Shown here: positions 22,907 through 32,945 of the stretch, in pieces
Layout: the number at the start of each line of letters is the position of its first letter
Position numbering within the stretch: position 1 is the stretch's first letter
From: Tetradesmus obliquus
Lineage: Eukaryota > Chlorophyta > Chlorophyceae > Sphaeropleales > Scenedesmaceae
Assembly: GCA_030272155.1 (NCBI GenBank)
Contig: CP126194.1
Coordinates: forward strand, 1,541,501 to 1,605,500
DNA: 64,000 nucleotides
Direction: 5' to 3'
Notes under the pieces: model-generated
Told to the model about the DNA's origin: nothing
What the model saw: only the letters and a program-made list of their open reading frames with translations
Database searches by the model: none
Made by a program: the position numbers and the translations under genes

Positions 22907-23261
22907 GCAGGGGCAGTCATTCAGGCAGCAATCAGGCAGGCAAGTGTTGGCGTTTGCCGCAGTGTGATGTCTGCCGTGCAAGTTTGCCGTCGCAAACAGG
23001 ACCAACAGGGCCATGCGATGCATGTGTGAATATCCACAGCAGACAAGGCACATGCCCTGCATTCTCATAGTTTTTTGCAGTGCAAGTTATTGTGCGCTTC
23101 TGCACAGACATCAGTGACGAAAGGAAGTGCATAGTGTTTGCACAGTGGGACGGCAGTTGGATTCATGCAACCTGGCACCACAGCAGCTACATGGCTCACC
23201 CAGGGCTGGCCCAAAGTCCAGTGAGAACTTGATCTGCAAATTCAAAGAAATCACAGCAGGC

Positions 23262-23314
<53 letters not shown>

Positions 23315-26009
23315 GAGTCAGTTGCGTTTAGCAGTGTTCAGCAGTGGCAAGCAGTCTACATGCTCACTTGGCACCACCCTCAAACACCACATCAGTGCAA
23401 ACACGCTAGTTTAAGCAGTGGCAGCACAAACAGGCCTGCGCTCCTCCAAAGATGGCGAATAATTTGGTTTGATAGGTCGCACAATCACATATGCATGTGC
23501 AGCACAAGTGCTGCTTGCCCTCAGTCTCAGGTCAAGCCTGACCAGACTTAGGACGAGCAGGACGTGTACTGCAGATGAACTATACATATCAATATGGGGT
23601 GAAATTTCATGTATGCCATGTGACACCAGCACTAGAAGCCCCATGATGCAACTGCACCTGCGGCCTTCAAGCCAGGTTGACCAGCAGTGCACCAGAGCCC
23701 AGCTGGGCTGCTGCAGCAGCTGCTACGCGATTCACGACACGAAGCTGTGAAGCCCTCAGACACATCAACGTGCGATCACTCAGGCCGGTGTGCGCATGCC
23801 CTCACTTGCAGCTCGCGAGGCAGGCTGAGCAGCAGAGCGCCGAAGCCTGGCAGCTGCCATGCGTTACATGTGCAACCCTCAACCTTTTGCAGATGAGTGC
23901 TTATAAGTCTACCAGCGGCTCGCGAGCCAGGCTAGCGAGGCGCCCCAAAGTCGGGCAGCTGTGGCACCAGCCACAATGCTAACTGCATACACAGAGAGCA
24001 CAAGCCTTACCTGTGGCTCCCTTGCCAGACTGACCAGCAGCGCACGGAAGCCCGGCAGCTGCGGCACCAGCCACAATGCTGTTGAAATACACACAGCCGC
24101 CATCTCACCTGCGGCTCCCTTGCCAGGCTGACCAGCAGTGCGCCAAAGCCGGGCAGCTGTTGCACCAGGCGTGTGAGGCCCAGGCGCAGCGTGCCGCGCG
24201 CGCTCAGGTTGCTGACCTTGGGCACCAGCCGCGTGTAGGGGCTGCAGGGTGGGGGTGAAGCAGCAGGGTAACATGTTACATGTCAACCTTTTCAGCAGAT
24301 GAGGAAGCACTGGCACTCAAGTTGCTGACCTTGGGCACCAGCTGCACGTAGGGGCTGCGGGCGGTGGCAGGAAAAGGCGCACATGACACACTTGATCAAG
24401 CTGGTCGTGTAGGTGCTGCTGCTGCTGTTTGGCAGCAGAAGGAGCAGCAGCAGCAGCAGCAGCGCACTACCTGGAACAAGAACGAAACGTTTGGTGCTCC
24501 CACCCAGTGAACGTCCACCCTAAAGCTCAGACACAGTCACAGACAGCAGGTTCAGCATTGACAACTTGTGCTCACCCCGCCAGCGCCAGCTCCACAAAAG
24601 ATGTCTGTTGGGCTCCCCCACCCAGTGGAAGTCCACCTCCAGCTCAGCAACCGTCAGCAGCACCACTGCCTAGCATACAAAACAACACACAACTGACATG
24701 TCCCGCTCACCCCGCCAGCGCCAGATCCACGAAGAAGGATATGTTGGGCTCTCCCACCCAGTGGAAGTCCACCTCCAGCTTAGAAAGAGTCACAAGACAG
24801 CACTGGTGTCACCAACAGCAGCAGCAGCAGCAGCGCCACCACAACACACCAGGGTAAGCATTCAGAACCTGTACTCACCCTGCCAGTGCCAGCTCCACGA
24901 AGAAGCTGATGTTGGGCTCCCCCACCCAGTGGAAGTCCACCTCCAGCTCAAGCCGGTCAGGAGCACCAGTACCTAGAATACAAACCACCAGACTCACTGA
25001 CACTTCACCGCACCATGCAACCGCCAGCTCCGCAACGAAGCTGTGAAGCCTGACCAGAGTAGAGTCAATCACATGTTGCAAGACCAAGAACAGCCTGCTA
25101 ACAGCCTCACCCTGCCAGTGCCAGCTCCACGAAGAAAGATATGTTGGGCTCCCCCACCCAGTGGAAGTCCACCTCCAGCTCAAGACGGTCAGCCTTGTCT
25201 GCACCTTCGCCTGCTGCATTGGCGCGGTCGCTGGCGGTGCCACCATGCGCGTCCTCATTGGCAGAGGTGCCTGCAAACATGTACACAGGCACAGCACACG
25301 TTCGTGGAGGGGAGCTGATGACGGTCAGCCTTGTCTGCACCTTCGCCTGCTGCAGTAGCGCGGTCGCTGGCGGTGCCACCATGCGCGTCCTCATTGGCAG
25401 AGGTGCCTGCCAACATGTACACAGGCACAGCACACGTTCGTGGAGGGGAGCTGATGACGGTCAGCCTTGTCTGCACCTTTGCCTGCTGCATTGACGCGTT
25501 CGCTGGCGGTGCCACCATGCGCGTCCTCATTGGCTGACGTCCCTGCAGCGCAGCAAAGTGTGTCGCTGCCGATCACCCTCACCGCCTGCAGCTGCACCTG
25601 CAGCTTCCCTAGCGTCACCTCAACAGCAGCGTCAGCCCAAACAACATCAGACATCCATATACTTCACAGCAGTTGACTCTAAAACACCACCCACCCTGCC
25701 TGTTGCCTCCAATCACCCTCAGCCCCTCCAGCTGCACCGGCAACTCCCCTAGGGTCAGCCGAACAGCACCTAATCCTAATCCAGACGATGCACAGCACAT
25801 AATAAAACACACCAAACAAGAATAACTCACCCTGCCTGTCTCCTCCAATAACCCGCAGCCCCTCCAGCTGTACAGGCAGCTCCCCCAGCGTCAGCTTCTG
25901 GAAGCCCATCGCTGCGATGAATGGCGGCTTCATGTCGTCAAGCAGCGGCTCGATCGTCGACCTGATGAGCTGGCACACCACGGGATCAAGGATGGGCCAC
26001 ACCTGCGGC

Positions 26010-26055
<46 letters not shown>

Positions 26056-27806
26056 CTACTACAATAGTATTGTCGGCAGCGGCAGCAGAAGTGTTGGCGG
26101 CGGCGGCGATGCAGGGCGGCTGCATGTCATCAAGCAGCGGCTCGATTGTGCTGCGGATGAGCTGGCACACCACAGAGTCAAGGATGGGCCACACCCAAAG
26201 CAACCAGCAGCAGCAGCAGCAAGAGCCAGCAACATGGCAGTTTGTTTGTCATCGCTGATGTGCAGCACCATGATTGGCACACCACATGTCCTAGCACATG
26301 CCACAGTAGCAGCGGCGGCGGCAACAACAGCGCTGAAAGCACCGATCGCTACCTTGTAAGATGAGCTGCGACCACAGTCAACAAGATCAAGTCTGCATCA
26401 CTTTCTCAGCTTTAGCAGACTAAGAAGTTGCGGCCCCCTGTGTGAGGATGTATCGCACCTGTGCCAACAGCATGTTGAGCCAGGCCAGCTGCTCTGTTGC
26501 TCCCACAATCCCCGCAAGCAAGATGCGCAGTCATACCTACATTCAACTTCAGCCCCATTTTTAATGTACTTTGCCGGCCCACCCACCTGAGCCAGCAGCG
26601 TGTTGATCCAAGCCACCTGTTCTGTCGCTCCTCCAATACCCGCCAGCCAGCTAGGCAGTGCCCCAAGGGCCTCCTGCAGCGCAGGCAGGTCCAGCTGCTG
26701 CGCCAGCAGGCCGTGGCTGTTGGCCTTCAGGTCCCTGCAAATCAACAACAAGAATCATGACATTAGATGTTTGCTTACCGTTGTCATGACTGTACAACAG
26801 CGGTAGTGGTTGTCTCAGTGGCTGTTTTTGCGAACAGCAAGCACAGCTCCAACACAGCGCAACATCCATCACCCGCCACGCACCTGTTATAACTGTACCA
26901 GGGCCTGAATGCAGCAGTGAGTGGTGTCAGCAGCAGCCGCCCCAGCCAGCACAGCCCCAGCCACAGCATGCTCACAATCCCACCCTCTACAGTCACCACC
27001 ATTCACTATGTCACCCACCTGTTATAACGGTACCAGGGCCTGAATGCAGCAGTGAGTGGTGTCAGCAGCAGCCGCCCCAGCCAGCACAGCCCCAGCCATA
27101 GCATGCTCAGAATCCACGCTGCTGCATGCTCCAAACCCTGAACCACTTTGTCGCTGCCAGCCTGCCATTTGCGCTTTATCCAGCCCCTGATGCCCCTGCC
27201 CCTGCTGCTGCTGCTGCTTGCTGCTGCACGCTTGTCAGATCTTGTTGATACTGACGGAGCAGGCCTGCTGCTGCTGCTGCTGCTGCTGGTGGTGGTTGTT
27301 ACTTTGTAGTTCTGCTGGTGGTGCTGCTGCCTATGGGGCTGCTTGTCCAGCTGTGACATAATAGCAGCCATCTCTGGCTTGCTGACTGGCAGGGTCTTGA
27401 TAGAGCCAGTTTCAACAACAGCAGCAGCAGCAGCAGTGGGTGCTGCTGCCTTGCGGTGCCGCAGCTGCGGCATCTGCACCTGCTGCTCCTGCTGCTGCAC
27501 CACCTGCTGCAGAGTGCGGCACGCAGGGCCTTCAACGGCAGGCCTGCCTGGCAGCAGCACGCCCTGCTGCTGCTGCTGCTGCTGGTAGCGTGGCTGCTTG
27601 CCTGTGCCTGCTGCGGAGGATCCTCCTGCATTACCTGCCGGCCGCACTGCTGCTGCTGCTGCTGCTGCTGCATCATTGCTGGCTTCCTGCTGTGCCAGAG
27701 GCTTGAGGGTTCCTGGATCACTTGGTGTGGTGGTCTCAGGTGTGGGCTGGAACATCACCTTGTGCTCTGGTGGGGCGAGCGGCACAGCAGTGGCACCTGC
27801 CATCAT
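18609..27806 (-). CDS. Extended synaptotagmin-like tether (membrane anchor, SMP, C2A, C2B)
   Basis: Exons (minus): 27019-27806, 26587-26734, 25831-26002, 25111-25270, 24109-24241, 23200-23233, 22757-22844, 22376-22454, 22027-22092, 21205-21366, 20768-20898, 20299-20430, 19779-19869, 19435-19545, 18609-18839. All phases agree, giving about 841 residues from the Met at 27806. Residues ~235-258 are a hydrophobic anchor (LSMLWLGLCWLGRLLLTPLT). Residues ~270-530 form an SMP lipid-transfer domain (VAWINTLLAQVWPILDPVVC, LTLGELPVQLEGLRVIGG, FHWVGEPNISFFVELALAG). C2A is ~534-690 (VEVLSAKHLPKK, STRNPKWKNQKLEV). C2B is ~699-841 (DLPPGDWDSGDSDPYV acidic Ca loop, VWDRDYLKPDDLLGF, then FRPYSS at the stop). 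The family tethers ER to plasma membrane and moves lipids. The N-terminus upstream of 27806 is uncertain. Confidence 0.85.
19108..19179 (+). repeat. (CAG)24 tract in a tether intron
   Basis: Twenty-four perfect CAG units on the plus strand (CTG on the coding minus strand). On the minus strand the run precedes the CCGCAG acceptor of the third echo, acting where a polypyrimidine tract is expected. Confidence 0.95.
20299..20560 (-). repeat. Exon-head echo, LSGSEWAYELG exon
   Basis: The exon with acceptor at 20430 begins LSGSEWAYELGVVDEGDTA. The same roughly 55-bp head, with its own CTGCAG acceptor, recurs just upstream at about 20500-20560. Donor-side fragments (CTCACCTGCACGAGATGGG-like, plus strand) recur at about 20090-20115 and 20178-20203. 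Confidence 0.8.
21205..21625 (-). repeat. Exon-head echoes, VELWTQ exon of C2A
   Basis: The exon with acceptor at 21366 begins VELWTQPQHHVTSSVKKSTR. A short copy lies near 21450-21475 (VELWTQR) and a longer one at about 21550-21620 (VELWTQPQHHVTSSVKK), each after an acceptor-type CAG. Confidence 0.75.
22102..22152 (+). repeat. (CAG)17 tract in a tether intron
   Basis: Seventeen perfect CAG units. On the coding minus strand this CTG run ends about 10 bases before the CCCCAG acceptor of the first C2A exon at 22092. Confidence 0.95.
23264..23311 (+). repeat. (CAG)16 tract in a tether intron
   Basis: Sixteen perfect CAG units lying about 30 bp upstream, on the minus strand, of the short SMP exon 23200-23233. 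Confidence 0.95.
23805..24375 (-). repeat. Exon echoes on both sides of the REPQ SMP exon
   Basis: The exon 24109-24241 ends in codons for LVSLAREPQ and a GTGAGA donor. Diverged tail copies lie at about 24010-24060, 23920-23965 and 23805-23865. A head copy (TY.QLVPKVSNL-like) lies upstream at about 24310-24360. Copies lose similarity away from the splice junction. Confidence 0.65.
24580..25545 (-). repeat. Echo arrays flanking the FHWVGEPN SMP exon
   Basis: Exon 25111-25270 has three tail copies downstream on the minus strand (about 24580-24650, 24710-24780, 24880-24955), each encoding DFHWVGEPN.SFFVELALAG or close variants with a GTGAG donor. Two head copies lie upstream (about 25320-25405 and 25455-25545), encoding TSANEDAHGGTAS. 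Head periods are 126 and 136 bp. Confidence 0.85.
25558..26195 (-). repeat. Echo arrays flanking the VWPILDP SMP exon
   Basis: Exon 25831-26002 has a head copy upstream at about 26088-26195 (VWPILDSVVCQLIRST, DDMQPPCIAA) and tail copies downstream at about 25690-25755 and 25560-25615 (LTLGELPVQLEGLRVIG and a diverged VTLGKLQVQLQAVRVIG). Confidence 0.85.
26445..26500 (-). repeat. Tail echo of the AQVGG-side SMP exon with intact donor
   Basis: Minus strand encodes GIVGATEQLAWLNMLLAQ followed by donor GTGCGA, a copy of the exon 26587-26734 tail (GIGGATEQVAWINTLLAQ, donor GTGGGT). The copy keeps conservative changes (V to L, I to L), so it could be a used alternative segment. Confidence 0.7.
26784..27100 (-). 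repeat. Duplicated membrane-anchor exon tail of the tether gene
   Basis: The anchor segment SMLWLGLCWLGRLLLTPLTA..FRPWYRYNR with its donor (27019) recurs at about 26875-26990, reading SMLWLGLCWLGRLLLTPLTA..FRPWYSYNR with a GTGCGTGG donor. The copies are almost identical, so the duplication is recent or maintained. Confidence 0.85.
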
Positions 27807-27844
27807 GCCCTGGCCCTGCACAGCAGGCAGGAGTAAGATGGCGG

Positions 27845-27921
<77 letters not shown>

Positions 27922-28328
27922 GGTGCGGATGGGTCCGCTTGGCTGGCAAGGGCGGCAGCAGCAGCAGTCCTGTGCAGATGATGGCGGCGAGCACAGCAGC
28001 GGCACCGCCTGCTGACATGCATTGGAGGGCTGGGCGGGCAGCCAGCAGCAACAGCAGCAGCAGCATCAGCAGGTGGTAGTGATCGGTTGGCAAGGGCGAT
28101 AGTGGCAGGATGGCAGTGCAGTTCATGGGGAACAGCACAGCAGCTGTGCCTGCTACTTGCGCGCGTTGGAAGCCTAGGAACGGCAGCGGCAGCAGCACCA
28201 ACGGCAGGCCATTGTAAAGACCAACACCTGTCAGCAGTGGTACTGCCTTCATGCACTGTGCGTCGAATGCCACAGGCAGTGCATCTTGTAGATGGGTGCT
28301 TCATCACGTGACAACACATCGACTGCAT
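27803..28328 (-). other. Uncertain 5' extension of the tether gene with (CAG)24
   Basis: Upstream of the chosen Met the tether frame stays open to 28328 through a poly-Ala run encoded by the 27848-27919 tract. A different minus-strand frame (27803-28273) reads as a strikingly hydrophobic polypeptide (LPLVLLPLPFLGF, AGGAAAVLAAIICTGLLLLPP). Either frame could be the true N-terminus, with a length change in the repeat or an intron switching frames; sequence alone does not decide. Confidence 0.4.
27848..27919 (+). repeat. (CAG)24 tract
   Basis: Twenty-four perfect CAG units. On the minus strand CTG runs lead toward the CTGTGCAG acceptor at about 27821, or, if unspliced, encode poly-Ala in the tether frame. 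Confidence 0.95.
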
Positions 28329-28340
28329 TTGTGTATTGTG

Positions 28341-29061
28341 CTATGCCAATGCAGTGGCCTGCATGGTCTGCACAGCCTGTCCAGTAGCAGGGAATGTGGT
28401 GGGGTTGGTGTGGGGCTGTGATGCTTCCAGAACAACCTTCACCACAAGCCTTGCTATTGGCACAACAGCACAACAGGCTGCTGCTGAATGTAATATATGC
28501 ATCAGCATGCAATCACAGTTGCACATCATGCTACGGTCCAATGCGTTCAACCTCAGCCGGACCATGGCACAGCAAGGCGCCGCTGTGCCAACTGTATTCT
28601 CCTCACGACAGCGAGGAGCCGGCATTGTGTACACACGCGGAAGCAACATTTCACACAGACGGGAAAACCCCTTATAACACACGCTGTGACAGGATGTCAT
28701 CTCGATCTGGTTGCTCAATCGAGGTGGGCCACATTGACTTTGTTGTAGCTGTGGCAGCTGTTGGGTAGGTCCAGACAACAACAAGCAGCCGTGTGGAATT
28801 CGCAAAGGCTGAAAATGTGTTCCTGTGCAGCTCACATGAATCTTGCAGTTGTAGCTGTTGAGCAGGTCCAGTGCAAGATGCTGCAGCCGCACGCCTACTA
28901 GGGCATTGAAAGGGTTTGAAACGCGAGTCTCTGCAGCTCACGTAGATTTTGAAGTCGTAGCTGTTGAGCAGGTCCAGTGCCTGCTGCGCCTGTGCTGACT
29001 CCTCGGGAGAGGTGGTGATGAGCGGGCCGCGGTTGGTAGCAGCAGGCAGCAGCGGGCTAGG

Positions 29062-29108
<47 letters not shown>

Positions 29109-29118
29109 GTGGTGGCGA

Positions 29119-29154
<36 letters not shown>

Positions 29155-29615
29155 AGGCTTTGCTGGTGGGACATTTGAGGTTGGCTGCTGGATGGAGTCG
29201 CCTGCAAACGTTCAGCACAAAGTATGGCTCAACATGCGAATCATGTGCAAGCCTGAATTCAAGGCGAATGTAAATCGAGCAGCAGCAGGTTGCCTGACGA
29301 CAGTGAAACGACTGCACTTGCAGCAATGCAGTGCATTCAGTTAACTACTATACCTTGATCACGTTGTCGGCTGGCAGCTGTGTCGTTCCCTGCTTGTTCC
29401 ATGCGCTTGTGTTGCAGCTGCTGCGCTGCTGCTGTTGCTACAGAGGCAGCTGGGCAGTTGCCTGCAGGTGCTATCCCAAGCAGCTCCTTCAGACCCTCCA
29501 GGGTCTTCGAAGAACCAGATAGTTCACTGCTAATCAATGCTGACCTGTCGACGTGCCTTGCTGCTTCACGAGCTCGATCTGCCTGGGAGCCCAACGTCGG
29601 GTCAGAGGTGCTCAT
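28341..29615 (-). CDS. Unrecognised small protein, Ala/Pro-rich centre
   Basis: Exon 1 is 29354-29615 (start MSTSDPTLGSQADRAREAAR; later LEGLKELLGIAPAG). Exon 2 is 28942-29201, joined in phase, carrying two poly-Ala runs and ending ESAQAQQALDLLNSYDFKIY before a GTGAGC donor. A likely last exon lies near 28341-28450, reading LVVKVVLEASQPHTNPTTFP to a TAG at 28341, but its acceptor phase does not match, so the 3' join is unresolved. Total near 200-210 residues. No family recognised; the first 60 residues look helical and charged, so a small soluble protein is plausible. It shares a 421-bp divergent promoter gap with the secreted-protein gene at 30037. Confidence 0.45.
28745..28870 (-). repeat. 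Tail echoes of the LDLLNSYDFKIY exon
   Basis: At about 28826-28870 the minus strand reads ALDLLNSYNCKIH followed by GTGAGC, a copy of the exon tail at 28942. A weaker fragment lies near 28750-28785. Confidence 0.7.
29064..29105 (+). repeat. CTG/GCT tract (14 units) in coding exon
   Basis: Fourteen units inside exon 28942-29201. On the minus strand they encode poly-Ala. Confidence 0.9.
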
Positions 29616-30036
29616 GCTGCTACTGTCTTTCGCAGCTTATTGCTCCTGCGCTACGCAATAGACATAAAAATCAAACAATAAACGGCCTTTCGCTCTGGCA
29701 GGTGAACACGGGCCACCAGCTCTGACGAAAACCTAGGACCCGGTGAGTCAAGCTTGGATGCCTTGCCGTTCGCGAGCGAGCGTGCCAGACACGTTGGATT
29801 CTTTGACGGTACCATTAACGAAAGTAATACTATAACCTTTGCTTGAAAGCAGTGCATGTGCGTTGGGACTTGAAGGCGTGTTCAGGGGCTCAGTGAGTGA
29901 GTGCATCCTGATGAGAGTGACATTCTCAACACGTATCTCAAAAGCGCAAAACAGTCAAGAACTTACAATTGAAGTCCTCAATACTCATGATTGGCTGGAC
30001 TATCGCCATTTTCAAGGCGTAGCGGACAAACAACAC

Positions 30037-31839
30037 ATGCCAAACATCAGGGCCTGCTGGGCGCTGCTGCTGCTGCTGCTGCTGCTGAGCATGCGAGTCA
30101 CTGGCAGCAATGCACAGTTCAGTCCAAACCTATCATCTAAAACAACATCTCCCAGCCCAGGGCCATCCACCTCATCCTGCCCTGGCCTTGACACTTCGAG
30201 ATATGGCCTTGTGCCAGTGTCAAGGTGCCCGCCCTCACCACCTGAGAACGCGGTGCGCCCGGCTGCCACATTGCTGCTGTTACAGCTGTTACACTGTAGC
30301 CGCTTGATACGTCCGGAGTATGCCTGATGCCTAGGCATGCACTGTGTTCATATGCTCACGTGATGCTTGGCTTGGTCGCGTGTTCATACGCTCACGTGAT
30401 GCTTTGCTTGCTCACGTGTTGCTTGGCTTGCTGAAACTGCAACAAACAACAAATCTCACAACCTCAGCACCCTTTGCCTCACGCAGTGGCACTCATGACA
30501 CTACAGTAGCACTGCATGTGCTGATTTCAAATGCAACTGCAACGTACGCGTGCAAACGCTGTGCTTAACTGCTGCCACCTGCTTGGCCACTGCTAAACTG
30601 CTAAATCATGTTCAACAGAGCCTGGAGCTGCAGCAGTTGGTCAACACTACGGTCACGGTCATCGTCAAGGAGGGTAGGGACCCCTTCAGCAGCTTGCCAC
30701 CCAGTGAGCAGCAGGTGGGGCCAGTGAACCTCTCGCTGGCTCCTGACTGAGGTTTCTACTCCTTGGTTGAATGGCATGTAATCCAATGTAACATAACGTA
30801 ACGTAACCTGAGGGCAATGGCAGCGGGTGAGGCCGGTGAGCAGCAGACATGCAAGCAGGCTAGCAACGCACCTAGCAAGGACATTGAACAACTGTATGTG
30901 ACTATAATCGTCTGTTTTGGTGTTGTAGGTGCTTTCAAAAGCACAGTTTGTGAAGTATGAAGACGTGCCACTGGCTGTGAGGCAGGCTCTCAACTTGACT
31001 GGGTGAGCTGGCCGTATTTGCTTTGTCTGCCGCTTGGCAGGCAAAGGCATTTGCATGCGTCAGTGGTTGGTTCTTCTACTGCATGCTCTGTGCTGTCATG
31101 CTGCTCTGGTGTGTGTGCATGCAGCACCCCCCATGCTGCACTGTATACAGTATATTTAGGTAGGAATGACCGCTACGTATGCAGTGCTTCATAGCAGCCA
31201 ACTGCTTTACCGTGGCACATATCTAAGTCTGCATGCTGTCTTCTGCTGTCTGTCGTGGTTAGCTGGCATGGTTTTGGTGACACTGCTGGACTAGGCTGGA
31301 TGGCAGCAATGGCAAGCAGGCCGTTGTGAAAGGCATGGAGGGCTTGCCCTACCTGAACACTATGGCTGCATGCCCTGATACATATCACCTCATTCAACAA
31401 CTAACCTAACAAATTATGTATGTGCATGCTGCCTGACTTGGCATGTGCACATTTATGGCATGACCTGTCAGCAGTGTGCAGGGCGTGGAGGGCTTGCTGT
31501 ACCTGAGCAGCTTTGGCCACTACCAGATAAAAGCTTCATCTGCTGAAGCCCTGAATGACGTCATCACTGCAATCTCACAGCTGGGAGGTGAGGCAAGATG
31601 CAGTGCGAGCTGCCAGCATAAAGCAGCCGTGTTTGTGTCAAGAAGTTATGTCGTGCTGGTTCTAGGAGCTGTGTGGCTTGGTATCTGCATGCCTTGTCTC
31701 TGAATTCATGTTGCTGCTGCTGCTGCTGCTGCTGCTCCGGCTCTCATGCTGCTGGCTGTCTCGACACGCTTCCTCAACATTACCAGATACCGTTGATGCC
31801 ATCGCCCGGAACGGCTACACCAGTACCGCTGGCGCTTAA
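30037..31839 (+). CDS. Small predicted secreted protein, unrecognised
   Basis: Exons 30037-30252, 30619-30714, 30929-31002, 31475-31587 and 31787-31839 join in phase to 183 residues and a TAA. The N-terminus [18 protein letters not shown] is a classic signal peptide. A Ser/Thr/Pro-rich linker (residues ~30-70) precedes a compact region: LELQQLVNTTVTVIVKEGRD, QFVKYEDVPLAVRQALNLTG, GVEGLLYLSSFGHYQIKASS and ALNDVITAISQLGDTVDAIA. NTT and NLT are potential N-glycosylation sequons. I recognise no family. The C-terminal helix-rich part has the look of a small secreted or lumenal domain. The Met was chosen because the signal peptide follows it. A fragment copying the exon-4 head lies at about 31330-31366 in the preceding intron. 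Confidence 0.65.
30341..30425 (+). repeat. ~37-bp tandem repeat carrying CACGTG cores, in intron 1
   Basis: Two and a half units of GTGTTCATAYGCTCACGTGATG followed by GCTTGGCTTG-type sequence. Each unit holds TCACGTGA or CACGTG, the core of bZIP/bHLH-type binding sites. The position in the first intron of the secreted-protein gene could make it an intronic enhancer; this is inference. Confidence 0.6.
30725..30800 (-). repeat. Dispersed repeat, copy 2 (opposite orientation)
   Basis: Minus-strand sequence resembles 14915-14990: ATTACATGC..., CAGTCAGGAGCC and CGAGAGGTTCA blocks occur in the same order. It lies in an intron (30715-30928), next to ACGTAACGTAAC repeats. Confidence 0.65.
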
Positions 31840-32945
31840 TTGGTGACACCATCAAGATATTGATGGCAGGTATGGCTTACATGAAGACTGTTAATAAGAT
31901 AATATTGGCAACGCAGGGGAGGCTGCTGCCTGCCAAGATCTTGGCGTCTAGACGGCTGCACCAGGCAGCTTGGCTGACCTGCAGTTGACCTGCGCCTGTT
32001 TGCGCAGCGCGCACGTCATCCTGCTGACGCGTACAACTTGCCTGAGCGCGCACCAGGCATGTTCTGGCGATGTTGAGTAGCGACTGCAGCTGTCACGAGG
32101 CTGCTGATCATATGACCTGAGGCGGGTGCCACTGCAGAGGATGTACTTTGTTGAAGATTGTCGAGTGCCTGGTAGACACATGCTTGATTATGTGTTCAGC
32201 ATTGCACACGGCGTTGCAAGTCCCGTCTCAGCCTGCTGCCCTTCTTGAATACGAGGCGACTGCTTCCGCATGCTTCTGTAAGGCATCAAACAAGCCGTGT
32301 GACAAAGAATTACATGTGCACTGCTGGTGGCAATGCTGCCTTGTGTGTGTACCATGAAATCTGGCACTCTTGCAGTGCCAAGCTAAGAAGCAAACAAAGC
32401 CCGACTTAGAAGCTGCTGCTGTGGCATTAGAAGTCCACATGTTTACAGCCCATCCGCACTACAAAACCCCATGCATAGCGGCCAGCCACACACAACAAGC
32501 CAAACATAGCATACCAGGGTAAGAATGGTCACAAACACACTTGCTAGCTTGCTTGACAGGTCAAAAAAACCAGCTGCTGCTGGACGCTGTTTCAGCTGCA
32601 GGCAAGTAGCTCCTGCACCAAAACCCAGGGTGCTCTCACAGCTTGCCACACATCTGCAAACTCCTGCATCACCAGGCCATTGTTTTGCGAACATAAGCCT
32701 GCGAGCAGACCTCTGCCCGCACCAACTGCTGCTGCTAACTGCTGATCTTCAAGCAGCACGGCTGCGCCTGCTCCTGCAGGACGGGTGCCGTGCACGCTCA
32801 CGGCTCAGTTTCATCACCAGGAGGTGAAAAGCTTAGCCGCGCAGCTGCAGGGCAGGCAGCAAGGCATGAGGCAGCAGCACATACACATGTAAGCAAGCAA
32901 CACAAGTACGCACACCTAAAATTTCTGTTTGAGCAGGTGCAGAGA
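31840..32945. other. Intergenic region between the secreted-protein gene and SEC61B
   Basis: Convergent 3' flanks. Short open frames occur on both strands but none shows a domain, clean splice sites or a start context I can defend. A plus-strand TGTAA lies near 32275-32280, roughly 440 bp past the upstream stop. Confidence 0.5.
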
